Shown here: piece by piece, positions 1 through 4,796 of the stretch
Layout of the letters: every line of letters starts with the position of its first letter
Position numbering within the stretch: position 1 is the stretch's first letter
Origin: JAVBRU01 sp031547595
GTDB lineage: Bacteria; Bacillota; Clostridia; Christensenellales; Aristaeellaceae
Assembly: GCA_031547595.1 (NCBI GenBank)
Contig: JAVBRU010000123.1
Span: forward strand, 1 to 13,452
DNA: 13,452 bases
Direction of reading: 5' to 3'
Notes under the pieces: model-generated
Database searches by the model: none
What the model saw: only the letters and a program-made list of their open reading frames with translations
Told to the model about the DNA's origin: nothing
Translations under genes and position numbers: made by a program

Positions 1-72
1 TACTGTTTCCCCGTCTTCCTCTATCCGCTTGCATACCTCTGCTTTATACGCTTTATCGTATACTTTTCCCAT
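1..72 (-). CDS. IS3-family transposase OrfA, N-terminal part only
   Basis: An open frame starts at the ATG at 72-70 and runs off the left edge, giving 24 residues beginning MGKVYDKAYKAE. A G-rich ribosome binding site (AAGGGGTG) lies about 10 nt upstream. The basic and aromatic opening (MGK-YDK-) followed by a helix with alternating K and E residues is typical of OrfA proteins of IS3-family elements, which carry an N-terminal helix-turn-helix that binds the terminal repeats. Only the first helix is visible, so the domain cannot be confirmed. The gene would read out of the window, away from the integrase remnant. It is possible that this is another short DNA-binding protein. Confidence 0.45.
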   Translation of the reverse strand, partial: MGKVYDKAYKAEVCKRIEEDGETV

Positions 73-145
73 TTCTTAAACACACCCCTTTTTCTCTATT
101 TTCCGTGTGTTTGCTCTGTCTGTCAAGACGGGGTTGGGTCACTAT
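1..145 (-). mobile_element. End of an IS3-family insertion sequence (partial)
   Basis: The minus strand from about 145 down to 1 looks like the left end of an IS3-family element. It has an outer segment containing TAGTGACCCAACCCC and TCTTGACAG, which resembles the TGACCCC...GACA style of IS3-family terminal repeats. About 50 nt further in comes the start of an OrfA-like transposase gene, the usual spacing for this family. The outer boundary is set near 145 because integrase-like coding sequence begins at 147. The exact end and any target duplication cannot be fixed because the other end is outside the window. Family assignment rests on the short transposase start and the terminal motif, so it is tentative. 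Confidence 0.5.
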
Positions 146-509
146 TTTGGAGGAGCAGAAGCGCGAACAGCGCAAAGAAAGAATGACAGCCGGGGAAGCC
201 TGGCAGGGCGGCACTCCCGGGCAAGGGCAGACCTATGTGTTCGCCTCGCAAACAGGCACACCGATGGACAGAAACAACCTGGGTCGTGTGCTGCGCAAAG
301 AACTGGATGATGCCGGGCTGAAGCGCCGTGGCCTGCACGCCCTCCGGCATACCTTCGCCACAAACTATCTACGCACCAGCAAAAACTATCGCGAGTTGTC
401 GGACATTCTTGGGCATACGAAAGTGGCTTTCACCATTCAGCAGTATGTGCACTCTGAAATGGATGACAAGCGCAACACCCTGGCTGCAATTGAAAGCAGT
501 TTTCCATAA
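146..509 (+). pseudogene. Tyrosine recombinase (phage/ICE integrase), C-terminal fragment cut by an IS
   Basis: The frame encodes the second half of a tyrosine recombinase catalytic domain. The signature HALRHTFATNYL holds H and R of the catalytic set (codons at 336 and 345), LGH supplies the next histidine (414), and QQY supplies the tyrosine nucleophile (444-446). The domain's first catalytic arginine, the core-binding domain and the arm-binding domain are absent. Family-like sequence begins at LEEQKREQ (147), exactly where the IS-like terminal sequence stops. A GTG at 105 could open the frame, but its first 14 codons lie in the putative IS, so it is not a natural start. Integrases of this kind sit at one end of prophages, ICEs or genomic islands. 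Here the fragment is probably dead unless an IS-provided start yields a truncated protein. Confidence 0.75.
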
Positions 510-516
510 ATAGTTA

Positions 517-619
517 TTAGGGGTTTCTAGTGGGTATACCCCCTAAAAAGTCGATAGCCGCAAGCCCTTGATTTATAAGGCTTTGCGGCTTTCATTTTGA
601 CTTTTTAGAGTTTTTAGGG
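517..619. repeat. Cluster of overlapping palindromes after the integrase fragment
   Basis: Several dyads share arms here. GGGTATACCC (532-541) is a perfect 10-bp palindrome. TTAGGGG (517-523) pairs with CCCCTAA (540-546). CTAAAAAGTC (543-552) pairs with GACTTTTTAG (599-608), and CCCTAAAAA (541-549) also pairs with TTTTTAGGG (611-619). The longer arms enclose the terminator hairpin. Such clusters next to integrase genes can be recombinase or excisionase binding sites, but that role is inferred from position only. Confidence 0.45.
556..598 (+). terminator. Rho-independent terminator of the integrase gene
   Basis: AGCCGCAA (556-563) pairs with TTGCGGCT (583-590). An inner imperfect stem and the loop GATTTAT lie between them, and the T-rich tract TTTCATTTT follows. 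It lies 47 nt after the integrase stop codon and points the same way. Confidence 0.7.
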
Positions 620-685
620 TTAATAGGTGCGTGGAAGAAAAATAACGTACAGATTTAGCACGCAAATACCTGCAAAAAAGCTGGT

Positions 686-707
686 TGGGGTCAAAACTGG
701 GGTCAAA
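686..707. repeat. Tandem TGGGGTCAAA repeat
   Basis: Two perfect copies of TGGGGTCAAA stand at 686-695 and 698-707, 12 bp from start to start. They lie between the integrase remnant and the tRNA 3' end. The position fits arm-type integrase binding sites of a tRNA-inserted element. That function is inferred, as the sequence shows only the repeat. Confidence 0.4.
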
Positions 708-738
708 CGACAAAATCACCTATCAAACAGCACACATC

Positions 739-776
739 AAAAAACCCGCAAACCCTGTCTACACAAGGCTTGCGGG
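739..776 (-). terminator. Rho-independent terminator of tRNA-Val
   Basis: Read on the minus strand, CCCGCAA (776-770) pairs with TTGCGGG (751-745). A further seven base pairs, two of them wobbles, bring the stem to 14 bp around a GTAG loop. Six T residues follow (744-739). It begins 3 nt after the tRNA's encoded CCA. Confidence 0.85.
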
Positions 777-778
777 AA

Positions 779-855
779 TGGTGGGACTAACTGGGCTCGA
801 ACCAGTGACCTCCACGATGTCAACGTGGCACTCTAGCCAACTGAGCTATAATCCC
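779..855 (-). tRNA. tRNA-Val(GAC)
   Basis: The minus strand folds into a complete 77-nt cloverleaf. The acceptor stem is GGGATTA/TAGTCCC, the D arm is GCTC...GAGT, and the anticodon stem is CCACG/CGTGG around the loop TTGACAT, giving anticodon GAC (valine, codon GUC). The variable loop is AGGTC and the T arm is ACTGG-TTCGAGC-CCAGT. The 3' ACCA end is encoded. It has its own promoter upstream and terminator downstream, so it is a single-gene unit. Its 3' end faces the integrase remnant 270 bp away, which makes the tRNA 3' end a likely attachment site for the element to the left. Confidence 0.97.
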
Positions 856-870
856 ATAGGGACGGTGAGT

Positions 871-899
871 ATTGTAGCATATAAATCGGCAAAAAGCAA
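871..899 (-). promoter_or_regulatory. Sigma-A promoter of tRNA-Val
   Basis: On the minus strand, TTGCTT (899-894), a 17-bp spacer and TACAAT (876-871) form a good -35/-10 pair. Transcription would start a few bases before the mature tRNA 5' end at 855. The promoter begins only 14 bp past the lactonase stop codon. Confidence 0.75.
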
Positions 900-913
900 G
901 GCCTAATTTTGAA

Positions 914-1894
914 TTACACGAGCAATGCTTGCATGGGTGTGGGGATGAAGAAAGTGGTGGTGGATTGTCGCACAATACCCTGTTGAAGGGGCAGTATGCT
1001 GATGTTGTTGCTGCGCTCGTTGGCGCTGAGCAGCCATTTTTCGTCGGGCGAGAGGGAAAAGTCCCGTGGCCAATTGCCGCCACAGGGCAATGTTTTTGGG
1101 GCAGAAAGCTGATCGCTTGCCACATCAAAGCAGCAGATGGCATTCTCACCTCGGCTGGTGACGTAGAGTTGGTTGGCAGCCTGGTTGATTTTGATGGCCG
1201 CTCCATAACCTTCTGGCAGCACAGGGTGGCGAGAAAGCACCCGCGCTGCGCCGTTTTCATAGCGCAACACCGTCACGGCGGGGTTTAGCTCGTTGACGCA
1301 ATAGGCGTAATCGCCCGCAAACACCAGATGACGCACGCCATCGCCTGCCGGAAGCTGGCAAATGCTATGCCGGTGAAGGCCGGATTCGGTGATCTGATAA
1401 AACAGAACCTGATCAAGCCCCAGATCGCAGACAGCCAGGTACTCTTCATCAGGTGTCACAAACACGCCGTGGGCGTGGGCGCTTTGCTGGCGGGTGGAGT
1501 GCGTGCCATGGCCACAGTGCACAATCACCTGCCGCACACTGCCCAGTGATCCGTCTTCGAAAATGGGCAGCATGCTGACCGAGCCGCTCATATAGTTCGC
1601 CGTAAACAGCCACTGCCCATCCGGCGATACCGCCGTATGGCAGGCGCACGCGCCACCAACTGGCTGAGGTATGCCAAGGGGTGTTAAATCGCCATTCGCC
1701 CCGATCAGAAAAGCAGCAGCCTCGGCCTCATCATCGCCATGGAATGTGATATATAGTTTATCACTGCGGCTTGCGGCAAACATGGGGCGGTCAAGCGGCG
1801 TAAAGCCGGTTTGCCAAAGCGCCCCTTCTTCAAAGCCACAATGCCAGATCCCGCCCTCGGGCGTGCTGGATAACAGATACACATTTTGCCGCAT
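914..1894 (-). CDS. Lactonase-family beta-propeller protein (YbhE/6-phosphogluconolactonase-like)
   Basis: This encodes 326 residues with the repeated blades of the lactonase (PF10282) seven-bladed beta-propeller family. Recurrent segments such as HTAVSPDGQWLFTANYMSGS, HGVFVTPDEEYLAVCDLGLD and DFSLSPDEKWLLSANERSN each carry the typical sPDgk-lyvaN pattern. Members include 6-phosphogluconolactonase (Pgl type), but many have unknown lactone substrates, so the exact reaction is open. There is no signal peptide, so it is probably cytoplasmic. I chose the ATG at 1894 (MRQNVYLL) because GGGGG lies about 10 nt upstream of it. The in-frame ATG at 1915 lies almost on the predicted transcription start and has no ribosome binding site. 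The gene diverges from uxaC, which suggests a link to sugar-acid metabolism. It has no obvious terminator before the tRNA promoter. Confidence 0.85.
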   Translation of the reverse strand: MRQNVYLLSSTPEGGIWHCGFEEGALWQTGFTPLDRPMFAASRSDKLYITFHGDDEAEAAAFLIGANGDLTPLGIPQPVGGACACHTAVSPDGQWLFTANYMSGSVSMLPIFEDGSLGSVRQVIVHCGHGTHSTRQQSAHAHGVFVTPDEEYLAVCDLGLDQVLFYQITESGLHRHSICQLPAGDGVRHLVFAGDYAYCVNELNPAVTVLRYENGAARVLSRHPVLPEGYGAAIKINQAANQLYVTSRGENAICCFDVASDQLSAPKTLPCGGNWPRDFSLSPDEKWLLSANERSNNISILPLQQGIVRQSTTTFFIPTPMQALLV

Positions 1895-1923
1895 GGCATC
1901 AAGCCCCCTGCTCATTTTTTTAT

Positions 1924-1952
1924 ATTATACAGATTCTTGGCTGTTTGGTCAA
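1924..1952 (-). promoter_or_regulatory. Sigma-A promoter of the lactonase gene
   Basis: The minus strand carries TTGACC (1952-1947), 17 bp, then TATAAT (1929-1924), close to perfect consensus. Its predicted start lies near 1917, which supports the downstream start codon at 1894. Confidence 0.85.
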
Positions 1953-1972
1953 CGAAGTCCCGCATCTGCCGA

Positions 1973-2002
1973 TTGACTGATGGGGATAAAAGCGGGTATA
2001 AT
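1973..2002 (+). promoter_or_regulatory. Sigma-A promoter of uxaC
   Basis: TTGACT (1973-1978), an 18-bp spacer and TATAAT (1997-2002). It faces away from the lactonase promoter, with only 20 bp between the two -35 boxes. Two AAATCAT copies (2011-2017 and 2022-2028), 11 bp apart, lie just after the expected start and could be half-sites for a regulator; this is inference. Confidence 0.8.
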
Positions 2003-2041
2003 AGGCAATGAAATCATATCCAAATCATGGGGGGACTGCCA

Positions 2042-3442
2042 ATGAAACAGTTCATGGACGATAACTTCTTGCTAGAGACTGACACCGCGCGCATCCTGTA
2101 CCACGATGCGGCCAAGGACATGCCCATTATCGACTACCACTGCCATCTGAGCCCGCGCGAGATCGCACAGAACATCCGCTTCAAAAACATCACGCACCTG
2201 ATGCTGGGCGGCGACCATTACAAATGGCGCGCCATGTTAAGCTATGGCGTGGACGAGGCTTTGATTCGCGGAAACGGCGATGATAAAGAAAAGTTTTTTG
2301 CCTATGCGCGCATGCTGCAAAGCGCGATTGGCAACCCGCTGTACCACTGGACGCATCTGGAGCTGAAGCGTGTGTTTGGCGTGGACACCCCGCTGAACGA
2401 GCGCACTGCCCAGGGCATCTGGGATTACACCAACGAGTTGTTGCAGCACGACGACTACCGCGCACAGGGGCTGATCGACCGCTTCCATGTGGACAGCCTG
2501 TGCACCACGGATGACCCTGTGGATGATTTGAGTTTCCACACCGCCATTGCTGCGCAGGGCACATTGAAGGCACGCGTGCTGCCTGCCTTCCGCCCCGATA
2601 AGGCCGTCAACGTCACCCGCCCCGGTTTTAAGGAATACATTGCGCTGTTGTCTGACGCAGCCGACATGCCCATTCGCAGTGTGGAGGACGTGCTGACTGC
2701 GCTGGAACGCCGGATTGAGTATTTCCACGCATGCGGCGCCCGGCTGTCCGACCACGCGCTGGACACCGTGCCCGCCGTGGAACTGAGCATGGACAAAGCC
2801 AACAAAGCCTTCAAAAAAGCGATGAGCGGCGATGATGTGAAGCCGCAGCATGCCGACAGCTACCGCGCGGTGTTGCTGACGGCGCTGGGCGCGATGTACG
2901 AAAAGCGCGGCTGGTCGCAGCAATATCACATTGCCGCCATGCGCAACAACAACACCCGCATGTTTGACACCTATGGGCCGGATGTTGGCTTTGACTCGAT
3001 CATTGATCAGCCCATCGCGCACAACCTGTCCCGTCTCTTGGATGCGCAGGACAAGACTGGCCAGCTGCCCAAGACCATCCTGTACTCTCTCAATCCCGCC
3101 GCCAATGCGGCGCTTGGCACCATGATTGGCAACTTCCAGTCCCCCGGCGTGGCGGGCAAGATGCAGTTTGGCTCTGCCTGGTGGTTTATGGACCAGCGGG
3201 ACGGCATGGAGGAGCAAATGCGCTCCCTGGCCAGCCTGGGGCTGCTGAGCAAGTTTGTGGGCATGCTGACGGACAGCCGCTCTTTCATCAGCTATCCCCG
3301 GCACGAGTACTTCCGCCGCATTCTGTGCAACCTGATCGGTAAATGGGTGGAGAACGGCGAGTATCCCAATGATATTGATTTCCTGAAGAAGATGATCAAA
3401 GACATTTGCTACAACAACGCCAAAGAATATTTCCAGATGTAA
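2042..3442 (+). CDS. uxaC: Uronate isomerase (glucuronate isomerase)
   Basis: This encodes 466 residues, the usual length for uronate isomerase (EC 5.3.1.12). The enzyme converts D-glucuronate to D-fructuronate and D-galacturonate to D-tagaturonate in the cytoplasm. It belongs to the amidohydrolase fold. The first-strand metal motif appears as IIDYHCHLSP (His33 and His35). Later family blocks such as LGTMIGNFQ, GSAWWFMDQRDGMEEQ, TDSRSFISYPRHEYFRRI and the C-terminal IGKWVENGEYP are all present. I set the start at ATG 2042 (MKQF) because the run GGGGGGA ends 6 nt before it; an ATG at 2027 lies upstream of this site. It is followed after 12 nt by the aldolase gene, so the two are probably one transcript from the promoter at 1973. 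The intermediate steps (mannonate dehydrogenase and dehydratase, KDG kinase) are not in the window. Confidence 0.95.
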   Translation: MKQFMDDNFLLETDTARILYHDAAKDMPIIDYHCHLSPREIAQNIRFKNITHLMLGGDHYKWRAMLSYGVDEALIRGNGDDKEKFFAYARMLQSAIGNPLYHWTHLELKRVFGVDTPLNERTAQGIWDYTNELLQHDDYRAQGLIDRFHVDSLCTTDDPVDDLSFHTAIAAQGTLKARVLPAFRPDKAVNVTRPGFKEYIALLSDAADMPIRSVEDVLTALERRIEYFHACGARLSDHALDTVPAVELSMDKANKAFKKAMSGDDVKPQHADSYRAVLLTALGAMYEKRGWSQQYHIAAMRNNNTRMFDTYGPDVGFDSIIDQPIAHNLSRLLDAQDKTGQLPKTILYSLNPAANAALGTMIGNFQSPGVAGKMQFGSAWWFMDQRDGMEEQMRSLASLGLLSKFVGMLTDSRSFISYPRHEYFRRILCNLIGKWVENGEYPNDIDFLKKMIKDICYNNAKEYFQM

Positions 3443-3454
3443 GGAGATTATGGA

Positions 3455-4417
3455 ATGGATATGTTGAAACAGCTTTCCCTGGCCGGGCTGGTGCCGGTGA
3501 TCAAAGTGAACGATGCGGCGGACGCCGTGCCCCTCTGCCGTGCGCTGAAGAACGGCGGCCTGCCGGTTGCTGAAATCACCTTCCGCACCGCCGCTGCCGC
3601 CGAGGCCATCCGCCGCGTGCACGAAGCGCTGCCTGATGTGCTGCTGGGCGCTGGCACTGTGCTGACCGTCGAGCAAGTAGACCAGGCCGTGGCCGCCGGC
3701 GCGGGCTATATCGTCGCCCCCGGCCTCAACCCCACCACCGTGCAGTATTGCATCGAAAAGGGCTACCCTGTGCTGCCCGGCTGTGCCAACCCCAGCGATA
3801 TTGAAGCGGCGCTCAGCTTTGGGCTGTCCACCGTCAAGTTCTTCCCCTCCGAGGCGCTGGGCGGCCTCAAAATGATCAAGGCCATGAGTGCGCCCTATGG
3901 CAATGTCAACTTTGTGCCCACCGGCGGCATCACGGAAAAGAACTTGGGCGAATACCTCGCCTTCAATAAAATCGCCGCTTGCGGCGGCAGCTGGATGGTG
4001 CCGGACGACGCCATTGCCGCCAAGGACTGGGCACGCATCGAATCCCTCACCCGCGAAGCGGTTCGCGCGATGCTGAACCTGCGCGTGGTGCACATTGGCA
4101 TTAACAGCGACAACGCCGCCGAAGCGATGGCCGATGCCGAAAAGCTTTCCCTGCTGATGGGCATGCCGCTTAACCGCGACAGCGACAAGGGCGTGTTTGT
4201 GGGCAACGAGTTTGAAGTGCTTAAATCCTTCATTCGCGGCGCAAAGGGCCATATCGCGGTGGGAACGGCCAATGTGGACCGCGCCAAGTGGCATCTGGAA
4301 CAGCGCGGCTTTACCTTTGACGAATCCACTGCCACCTTCACCCCCGATGGACGCATGAAGTTCATCTATGTGCAGGATGATATTGCAGGGTTTGCTTTCC
4401 ATCTGCTGATGGTGTGA
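3455..4417 (+). CDS. eda: KDPG/KHG aldolase with C-terminal VOC-like domain
   Basis: Residues 1 to about 205 are a class I 2-keto-3-deoxy-6-phosphogluconate / 4-hydroxy-2-oxoglutarate aldolase. This TIM-barrel enzyme splits KDPG into pyruvate and glyceraldehyde 3-phosphate at the end of hexuronate breakdown. The Schiff-base lysine is Lys128 in STVKFFPSEALGG and the catalytic glutamate is Glu40 in VAEITFRT. GAGTVL and the phosphate-site region VPTGGI are intact. Residues from about 209 to 320 (starting VVHIGINSDNAAEAM) are additional: ordinary Eda proteins end near 205-215. This part has the beta-alpha-beta-beta layout and HIGI opening of a glyoxalase/VOC half-barrel, but I see no clear full set of metal ligands. 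The start ATG at 3455 has AAGGAGA 7-8 nt upstream. The gene is second after uxaC and ends before a strong terminator. Confidence 0.92.
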   Translation: MDMLKQLSLAGLVPVIKVNDAADAVPLCRALKNGGLPVAEITFRTAAAAEAIRRVHEALPDVLLGAGTVLTVEQVDQAVAAGAGYIVAPGLNPTTVQYCIEKGYPVLPGCANPSDIEAALSFGLSTVKFFPSEALGGLKMIKAMSAPYGNVNFVPTGGITEKNLGEYLAFNKIAACGGSWMVPDDAIAAKDWARIESLTREAVRAMLNLRVVHIGINSDNAAEAMADAEKLSLLMGMPLNRDSDKGVFVGNEFEVLKSFIRGAKGHIAVGTANVDRAKWHLEQRGFTFDESTATFTPDGRMKFIYVQDDIAGFAFHLLMV

Positions 4418-4451
4418 TCTCAGTTAAGCTTTCATATTTTCGAGAAACGTC

Positions 4452-4485
4452 AAAAAGAGAGTTGCCTTGAGGCAGCTCTCTTTTT
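4452..4485. terminator. Bidirectional Rho-independent terminator after eda
   Basis: The sequence AAAAAGAGAGTTGCC, loop TTGA, then GGCAGCTCTCTTTTT forms a 10-bp stem with one wobble pair. It is flanked by A5 on one side and T5 on the other, so it can act in both directions. It ends the uxaC-eda transcript 34 nt after the stop codon. On the minus strand it lies 3 nt past the nested repeat block at 4489-4642. Confidence 0.9.
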
Positions 4486-4488
4486 GAA

Positions 4489-4642
4489 TACCACTTTTCG
4501 CATGGCGTTAAAGAATCATGCTGAAAACGGTTTTGGCCAACACGTACGTTTCCATGTGCGTATTGCATTGCCCCTTCTTCGTACTGTATCAAGAGCCTGG
4601 GAGCAGGCAATGCGTTTGGCCGCAACATTGGTAAAAGTGGTA
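4489..4642 (-). other. Nested inverted-repeat block; candidate structured RNA
   Basis: This part of the 379-bp spacer between eda and the rhamnosidase gene has no convincing gene but holds five mutually compatible helices. TACCACTTTT (4489-4498) pairs with AAAAGTGGTA (4633-4642), closing the whole block. Inside lies GCATG/CATGC (4500-4504, 4517-4521). GTTTTGGCC (4530-4538) pairs imperfectly with GGCCGCAAC (4618-4626). Within that stem are ACGTAC/GTGCGT (4542-4547, 4556-4561) and GCATTGCC/GGCAATGC (4565-4572, 4606-4613). On the minus strand the fold is followed 3 nt later by the terminator at 4452-4485, as expected of a small RNA gene. No known RNA family was recognised, and no clear promoter was found upstream of it. 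A non-coding palindromic repeat or MITE remnant is the main alternative. The stretch 4643-4749 shows nothing more than AT-rich spacer. Confidence 0.35.
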
Positions 4643-4749
4643 AAGGTAGGCACGCAAAGCAACGCTTTTTGATACCTAATACATATAACCGCTCCACAAT
4701 TGTTTTTGTGACATAAAATAATGAAATTAAGAAATTTATTTTTAGAAAT

Positions 4750-4780
4750 CCTCCCCTTGTGCGCTAAGCATGAGGGGAGG
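4750..4780 (-). terminator. Probable terminator of the rhamnosidase gene
   Basis: On the minus strand CCTCCCCT (4780-4773) pairs with AGGGGAGG (4757-4750) around a 15-nt loop. A short T-containing tail (ATTTCT) follows. The stem is strong but the T tract is weak. It lies 16 nt after the stop codon of the gene. Confidence 0.6.
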
Positions 4781-4796
4781 ACTTGTAATCGTTCTA

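Noticed and set aside
627..906. Short plus-strand frames over the tRNA-Val region
   Set aside because: They read through the antisense strand of a tRNA and its terminator; apparent coding is accidental.
2237..4402. 721-codon open frame on the minus strand opposite uxaC and eda
   Set aside because: It runs antisense through two clearly recognisable genes, spans their junction, is rich in His/Ala/Gly/Gln as expected of GC-rich shadow frames, and has no recognisable domain.
4484..4672. 62-codon plus-strand frame in the same spacer
   Set aside because: It starts in the terminator tail without a ribosome binding site and has no recognised family.
4362..4697. 111-codon minus-strand frame across the eda end, terminator and repeat block
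   Set aside because: It overlaps the end of eda, passes through a strong terminator and the inverted-repeat block, and has no ribosome binding site that I can see. The nested pairing explains the region better.
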